DNA of 64,000 nt, from the NCBI RefSeq assembly GCF_014306135.1, contig NZ_JACRWD010000001.1, positions 1,550,001 through 1,614,000 of the forward strand, read 5' to 3'. This DNA comes from Paraclostridium hominis (lineage in GTDB: Bacteria > Bacillota > Clostridia > Peptostreptococcales > Peptostreptococcaceae). Position numbers and translations under genes: made by a program. Under the pieces are notes generated by a model, which saw only the letters and a list, made by a program, of their open reading frames with translations, had not been told where the DNA came from and ran no database searches. Positions 31,041 to 39,100 of the stretch are shown here, in pieces; within the stretch, counting starts at the first letter, position 1, and each line of letters opens with the position of its first letter.

Positions 31041-32276
31041 ATGTTTAAATTTAAATCAAAGGATAAACAAAATATAGAACAAACTATAGATAAACACGCT
31101 TTAATATTTGGTCTTATCTCTGTGTTTCTTTGCGGAATAGGCTTTAGTATCATAATGCCTGTCGTTCCATTTTTAGTTCAGCCTTATACAAGTACTCCTG
31201 GACAACAAGCTATATTTGTTACTCTTCTTACCTCTGTTTATGCGGTCTGCGTATTTTTTGCAGCTCCCGTACTTGGAGCTTTAAGTGACAAGTATGGTCG
31301 TCGTCCATTGCTCTTAGTATGCCTTTTAGGGTCTGCAATTGGGTACTTAGTTTTTGGTATAGGAGGAGCACTATGGGTACTATTTGCTGGGCGCATAATA
31401 GAAGGTATAACAGGAGGTAGCATAAGCACTATCTTTGCATATTTTGCAGACATCATTCCTCCAAAACAAAGAACCAAATACTTTGGATGGGTCAGTGCAG
31501 TTGTAGGTCTAGGAACGGTTATTGGACCAACTCTAGGGGGATTTCTTGCCAAGTTTGGTTATTCTGTACCTATGTATTTTGGAGCAATAATAACTTTACT
31601 AAATGTTGTTTATGGAGCATTTTGTATGCCTGAAAGTCTTGATATTAATAATAGACTTAAAGAGATTACCTTTGTAAGAATGAATCCATTTACACAACTT
31701 GCAAATATACTTTCTATGAAAAACTTAAAAATGCTACTTATTTCAGCATTCTTACTTTGGATACCCAACGGATCTTTACAGGCAGTTTTTTCACAATTTA
31801 CAATGGATACTTTCAATTGGAAGCCTGCAATAATCGGACTTATGTTTTCAATTATGGGCTTTCAAGATATCATTTCACAAGGTTTCATAATGCCAAAGCT
31901 TTTGAAAATACTTAGTGATAAACAGATAGCAATTCTTGGAATGGTTTCGGAGATTATAGGCTACAGTCTTATTGCAGCATCGTCTTTATTTTCATTCTAC
32001 CCTATTTTTATCGCTGGAATGTTTATATTTGGTTTTGGTGATTCAATCTTTGGGCCTTCATTTAATGGTATGCTATCTAAGTCTGTTGATTCTAGTGAAC
32101 AAGGAAGGATTCAAGGAGGTAGCCAATCTATTCAGGCCTTAGCAAGAATGATTGGTCCTATCATTGGAGGTCAAATCTATGTATCACTTGGCCATGCCGC
32201 ACCCGCTTTTATGGGTATGATACTTATAGTAGCGGCAATACCAGTTTTATACAAGAAGACTAATGTAAATATGTAA
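31041..32276 (+). CDS. MFS efflux transporter, TetA-like
   Basis: A 411-residue 12-helix major facilitator of the DHA1/TetA(class A-like) group. The loop 2-3 motif GALSDKYGRRPLLLVC and the drug:H+ antiporter motif GWVSAVVGLGTVIGPTLGG are clear. It would export a drug with proton exchange. Tetracycline is possible but not demonstrated. The start ATG follows GAAAGGAGTATTTAA. It is controlled by the operator pair upstream. Confidence 0.85.
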   Translation: MFKFKSKDKQNIEQTIDKHALIFGLISVFLCGIGFSIIMPVVPFLVQPYTSTPGQQAIFVTLLTSVYAVCVFFAAPVLGALSDKYGRRPLLLVCLLGSAIGYLVFGIGGALWVLFAGRIIEGITGGSISTIFAYFADIIPPKQRTKYFGWVSAVVGLGTVIGPTLGGFLAKFGYSVPMYFGAIITLLNVVYGAFCMPESLDINNRLKEITFVRMNPFTQLANILSMKNLKMLLISAFLLWIPNGSLQAVFSQFTMDTFNWKPAIIGLMFSIMGFQDIISQGFIMPKLLKILSDKQIAILGMVSEIIGYSLIAASSLFSFYPIFIAGMFIFGFGDSIFGPSFNGMLSKSVDSSEQGRIQGGSQSIQALARMIGPIIGGQIYVSLGHAAPAFMGMILIVAAIPVLYKKTNVNM

Positions 32277-32292
32277 ACTACCCGTAAAATTT

Positions 32293-32336
32293 AAAGCCAT
32301 TAGAATTCATTTATTTGAATTATAATGGCTTTTTTA
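32293..32336 (+). terminator. Terminator after MFS gene
   Basis: AAAGCCATTAGAATTCA pairs with TGAATTATAATGGCTTT, followed by a T-run. Confidence 0.8.
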
Positions 32337-32382
32337 CTAGATATCTTTAAATATGTTTTTTGAGAATAGTATTTTATATTTT

Positions 32383-32571
32383 TTATCTGTAATTTTTATA
32401 AAGAACAGGAACTTCTACTAATCCTAACAACCCTAAAATGATAATCCTAAAAAATTTAGAGATATTTGCTAGTCTCAATATAAACTTTGGATTATCAGAA
32501 GAATTAAAAACTTTTAAAAGTTTCCATATATATTTGTTTGTACTAATATGTGTTTTTAAAAAATTTGACAT
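32383..32571 (-). CDS. 62-residue membrane peptide
   Basis: It encodes MSNFLKTHISTNKYIWKLLK, a loop, then one membrane helix (FFRIIILGLLGLVEVPVLY) and KNYR. The ATG at 32571 lies 9 nt after TAGGAGG; a TTG two codons upstream is too close. Its promoter shares the direct-repeat layout of the peptide gene at 1-103. It could be a signalling, bacteriocin-like or regulatory peptide; nothing identifies which. Confidence 0.6.
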   Translation of the reverse strand: MSNFLKTHISTNKYIWKLLKVFNSSDNPKFILRLANISKFFRIIILGLLGLVEVPVLYKNYR

Positions 32572-32625
32572 ATACAAATCCTCCTAAGTTTAACCTTTAA
32601 AATCTTGGTAAATTAATTTACTTAT

Positions 32626-32691
32626 AGAATATCATAAATTGTAACTTTTAATTTTAAAATGGACTGAAATCTATAAATTTGGCACTGAAAT
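32626..32691 (-). promoter_or_regulatory. Activator-type promoter with 21-bp-period direct repeats, second copy
   Basis: On the minus strand ATTTCAGT occurs twice, 21 bp apart (32684-32691 and 32663-32670). The -10 TATTCT (32626-32631) lies 29 nt after the AGTCC of the second repeat. Period and spacing equal those at 171-231 exactly. No -35 is seen, so an activator is probably required. Confidence 0.55.
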
Positions 32692-32732
32692 ATAACACTC
32701 TCTAAAATTTAGATTCATGATATAGTTAAAAA

Positions 32733-32785
32733 TAAAAGAGTATATCTATTTAAATTACTTAGTTTTATTAGATACACTCTTTTTA
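32733..32785. terminator. Bidirectional terminator
   Basis: AAAAGAGTATATCT pairs with AGATACACTCTTTT, one mismatch. It separates the DUF2798 gene from the peptide gene and resembles the hairpin at 358-411. Confidence 0.75.
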
Positions 32786-32855
32786 TAATCATTATATTTT
32801 TTTAATTTATGTTCTTAATATAAACCTATACCTTATTATATAAAATTATATATAA

Positions 32856-33356
32856 TTACATAACTTCATTTCCTACACACTGATTTTCCTTATTAAGCTG
32901 ACTTTTAAAAATATTTCTAAAAATAAATCTTACAAGTGGTTGTATGAAAAATAACTGTGTAAAAAATGCAAATGGGAAATTAATCACTATATTTTGCATC
33001 CACTGCGTAATAATTTCTGTAGTCATACCATTAAAAAGAAAAGCTGCAACAAGTGACATCATTGGGCACATTAAAACCACCGTTGAACATATCATTGCTG
33101 TAGTTATTATATATGGCTTATCTTCTCTTGGATTTACAATACTAAAAGCTATCTTTTGTGAAAGTGGACCAGCTATAAACATTTCAAGTAAAATTGCAAA
33201 TACAAATTCAATTGGAATCACTTTTACAGAAGCTATAAATACTTGATTAGACATTCCTCCCATTTCAATTGCAATATTGTAAAATACAAATAAAGGTACC
33301 GTTATTGCTACGGTTAAAACAGCAAAAAAACATTGTTGAAATTTTGTTGTTGGCAT
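32856..33356 (-). CDS. DUF2798 family membrane protein, second copy
   Basis: A 166-residue protein with four membrane helices and the DUF2798 pattern (FFAVLTVAITVPLFVFYNIA, then VIPIEFVFAILLEMFIAGPL and FPFAFFTQLFFIQPLVRFIF). It is paralogous to 4822-5310 but has no MarR neighbour. Instead its leader holds a strongly structured hairpin (33417-33473). The start ATG follows AAGGAAGATGTTTT. Function is unknown. Confidence 0.85.
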   Translation of the reverse strand: MPTTKFQQCFFAVLTVAITVPLFVFYNIAIEMGGMSNQVFIASVKVIPIEFVFAILLEMFIAGPLSQKIAFSIVNPREDKPYIITTAMICSTVVLMCPMMSLVAAFLFNGMTTEIITQWMQNIVINFPFAFFTQLFFIQPLVRFIFRNIFKSQLNKENQCVGNEVM

Positions 33357-33410
33357 AAAACATCTTCCTTTCTTTCTAATAAAATAATTATTTTAATTTT
33401 TTAAACAACA

Positions 33411-33477
33411 AAAAAAGACACATATGCGCTTTTGTACCGTAATCAGATTTACGTGCAAAGCACCACATGTGTCGTTA
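33411..33477 (-). ncRNA. Structured leader hairpin before DUF2798 gene
   Basis: On the minus strand GACACAT (33467-33473) pairs with ATGTGTC (33417-33423). Inside, GCTTT/AAAGC and CGTAA/TTACG also pair, giving a three-helix rod with internal loops, then T7. It is 55 nt before the DUF2798 start. It could be a ligand-responsive terminator or the terminator of a short RNA. It matches no riboswitch I can name. Confidence 0.5.
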
Positions 33478-33712
33478 TTCCTAGCTTGTTATTTAATTTA
33501 TTATTAAATTAATTATACTAAATTTTTTATAAAAAATCAAATTTGTTCTAAGCTCTTCTTCTGATATATCCAAAAGGAAATATTTCTATTATGTAGAATA
33601 TATTATAAATTATTGTTTTTTGATTTTAATCATCAGATTTTTAATAGTAATACTGATTTTACTTAAATTAATGATAAGATTATAATTTTCTAAGTTAAAA
33701 AGGAGATTTAAA

Positions 33713-34123
33713 ATGAAATTAAAAAAAGTGCATATATTGGGATTAATAATTGTAGGTGGGTTAATATTTACGAGTTTAGATACCTTCGATAATTCTCAAA
33801 ATAAACTTACTAACCTAGATATTAATGAAAATAAATTTGAAATAAAAATTAATGAAAAAGGTCAAACTTATGGCAGTAATTTAGCTAATACAGAGTACGG
33901 TAATGAACCAGACTTAATATTAGTTGAAGCAGATAATGGTAAAAGTGGATATGTCTATAAAGATGATTTTTACGACACAGCCAATCAACCTAAAAATCCA
34001 GAAGAAGCAGTAGCTTATACTAAAATGGTAGAAAAAAAAGTAAAAAAACATGGCTATTATAAATCTATTCCTGTTTATGAAAAAGATGGAACAACAGTAA
34101 TAGGTTCTTTTAAAATATGTTAA
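33713..34123 (+). CDS. Exported protein with BlaR1-type C-terminal module
   Basis: A 136-residue protein with a signal peptide or anchor (HILGLIIVGGLIFTSL). The mature part reads NEKGQTYGSNLANTEYGNEP, DLILVEADNGKSGYVYKDD, NPEEAVAYTKM and DGTTVIGSFKI. This module also occurs as the extracellular C-terminus of M56/BlaR1-like regulators. Here it stands alone. Its role is unknown. The start ATG follows AAAAGGAGATTTAAA. Confidence 0.72.
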   Translation: MKLKKVHILGLIIVGGLIFTSLDTFDNSQNKLTNLDINENKFEIKINEKGQTYGSNLANTEYGNEPDLILVEADNGKSGYVYKDDFYDTANQPKNPEEAVAYTKMVEKKVKKHGYYKSIPVYEKDGTTVIGSFKIC

Positions 34124-34166
34124 AAAAGTTATAGTACATACTTTAAATGTAATTAAATTGCAAACT

Positions 34167-34204
34167 AAGAGAGCAATAACATTAAAAGTTATTGCTCTCT
34201 TTTT
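34167..34204. terminator. Bidirectional terminator
   Basis: AAGAGAGCAATAAC (34167-34180) pairs with GTTATTGCTCTCTTTTT (34188-34204) and overlaps the 3' end of the YdcF gene. Confidence 0.8.
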
Positions 34205-34799
34205 GTGTTAGATAATACTCTTTAATTACATCTTTAAATTGACTACCACACCTTTCAACCTCTCCCATTACTTTATCAATTCCTTCTTTTGTATTAAACC
34301 AATTATGTTTATTTATGCCTTGAGTTTCTGTGGGATATACTATAAATTTTGTATTTGGATAAACACTTTCATAACACATGAGACATCTTCTTGCATGAAA
34401 AGCCTTACAACATATTATTGCTGTATTTACATCAATATCTAACTCATCAGTAATTTTTTTTGAAAAAATAGCATTTTCAAAAGTATATGTAGCTTTATCT
34501 TCTCTTAATATATATTGTTGTTTTACTCCATTTTTAATCAACACATCATTTAAAAATTCCCACTCTGTATCATAAATTTTATTATATACATTAGACTTTG
34601 AACGAGGCCCTGGAAAATATCCTCTATTAACACCAAACTTCCCTGATGGTAGTATAAATGATGCATATCCATCATTCCAAAGCATAGCTGCTGTTTCTGC
34701 AATTTCTGCATATGACCCACCTGGAATAAAAATAATATCTGATTTTTTTAGTTCATCACTTATAAATATAAATTTAGTAATATCGTCAATATATTTCAT
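34182..34799 (-). CDS. YdcF-like (DUF218) protein
   Basis: A 205-residue protein of the DUF218/YdcF family: DIIFIPGGSYAEIAETAAML, GYASFILPSGK, the ENAIFSKKI segment and TAIICCKAFHARRCLMCYE. Family members include SanA and ElyC, linked to envelope processes. These soluble versions are thought to bind nucleotides or cofactors. It has no membrane helix. The start ATG follows TCGGAGGGGGATAA. Confidence 0.82.
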   Translation of the reverse strand: MKYIDDITKFIFISDELKKSDIIFIPGGSYAEIAETAAMLWNDGYASFILPSGKFGVNRGYFPGPRSKSNVYNKIYDTEWEFLNDVLIKNGVKQQYILREDKATYTFENAIFSKKITDELDIDVNTAIICCKAFHARRCLMCYESVYPNTKFIVYPTETQGINKHNWFNTKEGIDKVMGEVERCGSQFKDVIKEYYLTQKESNNF

Positions 34800-34894
34800 T
34801 TATCCCCCTCCGATATTTTTTATTCCTATAGTTTATCAATTTATTTAAATTATAACCTTGAAAGACTTATTTAGTTACATTAATCAATTATAAA

Positions 34895-34936
34895 AAATAG
34901 CCCTTAAAATCTATTTTTTAAGTTTTAAGAGCTTTA
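34895..34936. terminator. Terminator of the 26-residue peptide gene
   Basis: AGCCCTTAAAA pairs with TTTTAAGAGCT around an AT loop. It follows the stop of the minus-strand peptide gene at 34951. Confidence 0.6.
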
Positions 34937-34950
34937 TGTTTATTTAAAAT

Positions 34951-35031
34951 TTATTTCTTATCTTTTTTATTGATAGCAACTATACTGCATAAAATAGCAG
35001 CTCCTATAGCAATCCAAATAGCAATATTCAT
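34951..35031 (-). CDS. 26-residue membrane peptide
   Basis: The ATG at 35029-35031 lies after GTAGAGGATTTTAA. It encodes MNIAIWIAIGAAILCSIVAI then NKKDKK and a stop: one membrane helix and a basic tail. It has its own terminator. It is one of several orphan single-helix peptides in this window. No family is assigned. Confidence 0.55.
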   Translation of the reverse strand: MNIAIWIAIGAAILCSIVAINKKDKK

Positions 35032-35136
35032 TTAAAATCCTCTACCCTTCAAATTTCTATTTATATATTAAATACACAAATTAATTCATAATTGATACCT
35101 ATTTATAATTTAATTATTTTTTCTCCCAATATATAA

Positions 35137-35382
35137 TCAGTGCTTACTATATCCTATTAAATTAGGATTTTCACAAGTATCTAAATGAAATTTAATCCAT
35201 AAATTAAATTCTTCATCTGTAAATTCATTTACACTCGCTCTAAGCATATCTTCTATACCATCAGTTCCTATATGTATAATTTTTTTAATTTCATTTTCAT
35301 CCATCATCTTTTCAATAATTAACCTACTATCCTCATCATAACCTTCATAATAATTTTTAATTTTTTCCTCTAAACTCTTCAT
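35137..35382 (-). pseudogene. SAM-dependent methyltransferase remnant with internal deletion
   Basis: An 81-residue frame. The start SLEEKIKNYYEGYDEDSRL is the typical N-terminus of a clostridial class I methyltransferase. The end FTDEEFNLWIKFHLDTCENP then LIGYSKH is the typical C-terminus of the same type. The SAM-binding core between them is missing, so it is probably an in-frame deletion product. The ribosome site AGGGGGGAGT is intact, so a short protein may still be made. Confidence 0.5.
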
Positions 35383-35614
35383 ACTCCCCCCCTGATAATT
35401 ATTTATACTATCAAACATATACTTTCTTTAAATTGTAGTTGAATGTTTAGAATTTTTCATCCTAAACTAAAGTCTAATCCCCAAAAACACATTTTTACAT
35501 ATAGTTAATTTATTTTAAATATAAATTACTTTAAACACATTATTTTATTTACTACAATTATTTCCAAGTCTATACTTAAATTAAAACCTTTATTTAAATA
35601 TTGGGAGGTGGTAA

Positions 35615-36136
35615 ATGAGTAGATTAAAATTAATTTTACCCAAAAAAGAACACAAAAAAATTATTCTAGATTATAAAAAAGAGTTTCTTGAAAACAAAGA
35701 TAGTATGGATGGTTCAGCTGGATTAAGCACTGCCAAAACTTTTGAAAATTGGTATAAATCAGTTCAAGATAATTTAAAAGAAGAAACTGTAGGAGATGGA
35801 TTTGTTCCACCAACTACATACCTTGCTTTTAACAATGAAAATAAATTAGTTGGCATGATTGATATTAGACATAGATTAAATGATTATTTATTAAATTTTG
35901 GTGGTCATATAGGATATAGTGTTAGGAAATCTGAAAGACAAAAAGGCTACGCAACCGAAATGCTAAATTTAGCCTTAAAAGAATGTGTAAATTTAGGAAT
36001 TAAAAAAGTTTTAATTACCTGCGACAAAAACAATATTGCCTCAGCAAAAACTATAATAAATAATGGTGGTAAACTGGAAAATGAAATTGCCAAAGAAGAT
36101 AGAATAACGCAAAGATACTATATTACTTTGTGCTAA
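35615..36136 (+). CDS. GNAT family N-acetyltransferase
   Basis: A 173-residue acetyltransferase. The acetyl-CoA site reads IGYSVRKSERQKGYATEMLNLAL and is followed by NNIASAKTIINNGGKLENEI, the standard motif A/B arrangement. The N-terminal part resembles clostridial proteins of the HAT group acting on small molecules. The substrate is unknown. The start ATG follows TTGGGAGGTGGTAA. Confidence 0.88.
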   Translation: MSRLKLILPKKEHKKIILDYKKEFLENKDSMDGSAGLSTAKTFENWYKSVQDNLKEETVGDGFVPPTTYLAFNNENKLVGMIDIRHRLNDYLLNFGGHIGYSVRKSERQKGYATEMLNLALKECVNLGIKKVLITCDKNNIASAKTIINNGGKLENEIAKEDRITQRYYITLC

Positions 36137-36264
36137 CATCATAAAATAAATATTTATCATATTTTTTACATACATAACACTTTCTTTAATTTATGTTATA
36201 ATATGTCTATATGGCAAGTAAATCACAATAACACACTCATTAATTAATTTATTTGCTATTATTA

Positions 36265-36303
36265 TTAAGGGCAATTGGATTTTTTTAATCTAATTGCCCT
36301 TAA
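36265..36303 (+). terminator. Terminator-like hairpin between acetyltransferase and next gene
   Basis: TTAAGGGCAATTGGATT pairs with AATCTAATTGCCCTTAA. It lies about 130 nt after the acetyltransferase stop. Confidence 0.6.
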
Positions 36304-36431
36304 ATTATATAAAAAAACATATTCAGTGTTAATTATATTTAATTTTAAAAATACAAAATAATTTATATTTTTAAGTTTATTTAATATGATAATATATTTA
36401 CATATTGATTATTTCAAAAGGGAGTTGGATT

Positions 36432-36506
36432 ATGAAAAAAACAATTTTTGTCCAAAAAGATAGAAATAGTATTTATGATAAATTTAAGGGGGATAACAAT
36501 GAATAA
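36432..36506 (+). CDS. 24-residue frame overlapping the next gene
   Basis: The ATG at 36432 follows GGGAGTTGGATT. It encodes MKKTIFVQKDRNSIYDKFKG then DNNE, and its stop overlaps the ATG of the next gene at 36499, where the next gene's ribosome site (AAGGGGGAT) also lies. It may couple translation or be the stub of a truncated gene. The start resembles that of the 27-residue peptide at 24521 only in MKKT. Confidence 0.45.
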   Translation: MKKTIFVQKDRNSIYDKFKGDNNE

Positions 36507-36804
36507 TAAAAGTAATGATAAATTAGGAAAATTTCTTTTTTACTTTTCAATACTAATATCATTGCTTATTATATATTTCTGCACAAAGAATGGAAATATT
36601 AAAGAAAATTTAAATAACGGAAATTGGTTTAATACTTTAGGACTTATTCTAGTAAATATATTAAATATATATGGAGGAATAAAAAGCAAAAATAATAATG
36701 AGGATGTAATTTTTAATACATATAGAATAAAAGGTTGTATGTTTATGTTAACTTCCATAATAATATTTGACTTCATTCCAAGATTGTATTTTACACTAGT
36801 ATAA
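36499..36804 (+). CDS. Small membrane protein
   Basis: A 101-residue protein with three hydrophobic segments (FLFYFSILISLLIIYFCTK, WFNTLGLILVNILNIYGGI, CMFMLTSIIIFDFIPRLYF). The ATG at 36499 follows AAGGGGGATAAC; the longer frame would begin inside the upstream peptide gene. No family is recognised. Its terminator (36827-36863) is nearly the same as the one at 25680. Confidence 0.65.
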   Translation: MNNKSNDKLGKFLFYFSILISLLIIYFCTKNGNIKENLNNGNWFNTLGLILVNILNIYGGIKSKNNNEDVIFNTYRIKGCMFMLTSIIIFDFIPRLYFTLV

Positions 36805-36826
36805 TCTATAAACTAATTATTTTTTA

Positions 36827-36863
36827 AAAAAAGAGGGTATAGTATTTCACTATGCCCTCTTTT
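36827..36863 (+). terminator. Terminator
   Basis: AAAAGAGGGTATAG pairs with CTATGCCCTCTTTT. Confidence 0.8.
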
Positions 36864-36935
36864 ATACTTCCATATAAGGGTATAAGCTAATATATACGAC
36901 AAATAACTAAAGATTTATATTAAGGAGTAATAAAC

Positions 36936-38237
36936 ATGCATAGCTTAACACAACTATTAAATGATTATGGATATATTATTATTTTTATAGCATTATACTT
37001 AGAATTGATGGCACTTCCTCTGCCAGGAGAATTACTAATGAGTTACTGTGGGTTTTTAGCTTTTCAAGGAAAATTAAACTATCTAACAAGCATATTATTT
37101 GCAAGTGTTGGAACAATATGTGGGATTACTACTTCATATTTAATAGGAAAGTTTTTAGATATAGAGATTGTAACTAAATATGGAAAATACGTTCATATAC
37201 ACTCAAAACATATTAAAAAAGCAACTACTTGGTTTGATAAGTATGGCAATAAATTATTAATAATTGCTTTTTTCATACCTGGTCTTAGACACATTACAGG
37301 TTATGTATCTGGAATAACAAACTTAAAATATAAAAAATTTGCATTACATGCATATTTAGGAGCTTTAATTTGGACTTTTACATTTATATCTCTAGGTAAA
37401 GCTTTGGGTCATAACTATAAGTTGCTTCATACATACGCATCAAAATATCTAGTTTTAGGAGTAATCATTATAGGGATTATAGTTACTATTATATATTTAT
37501 ATAAAAAATACAATATAAATATAAGTGAATTTATCTATAAGAAAATAAGTAGTATTTTCATACTTTATAATTCTCTTGGTAAATTAAAATTGATATTAAT
37601 TCTTTTAGCCATTGGATATACATACCTTCTTGTAAAAGGATTTGAACTAATAAACAATTTTATGAACCATAAACTAGGTTTATTTGATAAAGTTACAAAA
37701 ATAATTATTAAAGCTATTTTTTCAAAGGAAATAATTAAAAATATAGATATATTTAGATTTATTTCTTTTATATACATAGGTATTTTTACAATAGTAGTTT
37801 TAATAGCTTGGATATTATTTAAGAGAGAAAATAAGTATAAAAACATGGGTTTTGTGCTTATAACTGTATTAGGTGGCACAGTTATAATAGAGTTAATAAA
37901 TAAAACTTTTGAATTTAATAATTTACACGTTACAATCCGTGAGTTTATTAAGTATAGTTTCCCTAGTGAAGATATTTTTTTTATATCAACATTAGTTGGA
38001 ACAATATTATACTTTATAATTAAATACAACAAAAGATTAATTATTAAAAATATATCTGTATTTATTTCTATATTAATTTGTTTAGCTATGGGAATATTTG
38101 ATATTTCTTTAAACATCCAAAATCCAAGTGGTGTAATAGCTGGTTATTTATTTGCAACACTATGGGTGATATTTAATATAGTTGTTTTACAGCTATCTAT
38201 TGAAATTCCAAAAATAGAATCTATGAAAAGTATGTGA
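36936..38237 (+). CDS. DedA (VTT) protein fused to a degenerate PAP2 domain
   Basis: A 433-residue membrane protein. Residues 1-200 are DedA/VTT: LELMALPLPGELLMSYCGFL, then FIPGLRHITGYVSGI. Residues 210-425 resemble a PAP2 phosphatase (KYSFPSEDIFFISTLVG ... FDISLNIQNPSGVIAGYLFA). The PSGH and SR..H..D motifs of active PAP2 enzymes are replaced (SFPSED; NIQNPSG), so the second domain is probably non-catalytic. DedA proteins move polyprenyl lipids or phospholipids across the membrane; the PAP2 half may bind a lipid phosphate. Confidence 0.75.
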   Translation: MHSLTQLLNDYGYIIIFIALYLELMALPLPGELLMSYCGFLAFQGKLNYLTSILFASVGTICGITTSYLIGKFLDIEIVTKYGKYVHIHSKHIKKATTWFDKYGNKLLIIAFFIPGLRHITGYVSGITNLKYKKFALHAYLGALIWTFTFISLGKALGHNYKLLHTYASKYLVLGVIIIGIIVTIIYLYKKYNINISEFIYKKISSIFILYNSLGKLKLILILLAIGYTYLLVKGFELINNFMNHKLGLFDKVTKIIIKAIFSKEIIKNIDIFRFISFIYIGIFTIVVLIAWILFKRENKYKNMGFVLITVLGGTVIIELINKTFEFNNLHVTIREFIKYSFPSEDIFFISTLVGTILYFIIKYNKRLIIKNISVFISILICLAMGIFDISLNIQNPSGVIAGYLFATLWVIFNIVVLQLSIEIPKIESMKSM

Positions 38238-38285
38238 AAAAGTCAAAGAATTTAGATTTGCTAAAGAGAAAGTATTAAATATTAA

Positions 38286-38326
38286 ACTAATAAAAAGATG
38301 GCTAAATTAGTCATCTTTTTATTAGT
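38286..38326. terminator. Bidirectional terminator
   Basis: ACTAATAAAAAGATG-CTAA pairs with TTAG-CATCTTTTTATTAGT, between convergent genes. Confidence 0.8.
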
Positions 38327-38362
38327 TTAATAGTGTATAAATTTAACACTATTTAAAATAAT

Positions 38363-39100
38363 TTAGTCTAAGATAGCTTCCTTAAGTACTTCACCTATTG
38401 ATTCATTTATTACTAAAGTATTATTTTTATTAATATTTATATCATCTCTATTTATTACAACAATATTTTTACCTTTGAAGTAATTAATAAATCCAGCAGC
38501 AGGATAAACAACTAATGAAGTCCCACCAATTATCAATAAATCAGCACTACTTATAGCCGATACAGCATTCTTAATAACCTCATCATCTAAAGCTTCTTCG
38601 TATAAAACTACATCTGGTTTTACAATAGAACCACATTCTTCACAATGAGGTATAGTTCCCTCTAAATTAAGCATACCGTCTAAGTCATAAAATTTCCCAC
38701 AATTTTCACAGTAATTTCTATGAACAGATCCATGTAATTCAAAAACATTTTTACTTCCTGCCATTTGATGAAGTCCATCTATGTTTTGAGTAATTGTAGC
38801 TTTTAATTTTCCTCTTTTTTCAAGCTCTGCAAGTGCTATGTGTGCATTGTTAGGTTTTGCATCTTTGTATATAAGCTTTTCTTTATAAAAACTAAAGAAT
38901 TCCTCAGGGTGCATCACATAAAAAGAATGAGAAACTAATTGCTCAGGTGTAAATCTTTTATTTAGTTTTTCATTAAATAATCCATTAGAACTTCTAAAGT
39001 CTGGAATACCTGATTCTGTAGAAGTTCCTGCTCCTCCGAAGAAAACAATATTGTTACTTTCATCAATTAGTTTAACTAGTTTTTCTATTTTAGAATTCAT
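38363..39100 (-). CDS. cobB: Sir2-type NAD-dependent protein deacylase
   Basis: A 245-residue sirtuin. GGAGTSTESGIPDFRSSNGLF is the NAD site, TQNIDGLH contains the catalytic loop, ELHGS the catalytic histidine. Two cysteine pairs (CENCGKF, CEECG) bind zinc, and IVKPDVVLYEE and GGTSLVVYPA complete the family pattern. It removes acyl groups from lysines. Monocistronic. The start ATG follows TTGGAGATGATAAT. Confidence 0.93.
   Translation of the reverse strand: MNSKIEKLVKLIDESNNIVFFGGAGTSTESGIPDFRSSNGLFNEKLNKRFTPEQLVSHSFYVMHPEEFFSFYKEKLIYKDAKPNNAHIALAELEKRGKLKATITQNIDGLHQMAGSKNVFELHGSVHRNYCENCGKFYDLDGMLNLEGTIPHCEECGSIVKPDVVLYEEALDDEVIKNAVSAISSADLLIIGGTSLVVYPAAGFINYFKGKNIVVINRDDININKNNTLVINESIGEVLKEAILD

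Noticed and set aside
37565..38116. A 183-codon minus-strand frame
   Set aside because: It is the antisense shadow of the DedA-PAP2 gene and has no ribosome site.
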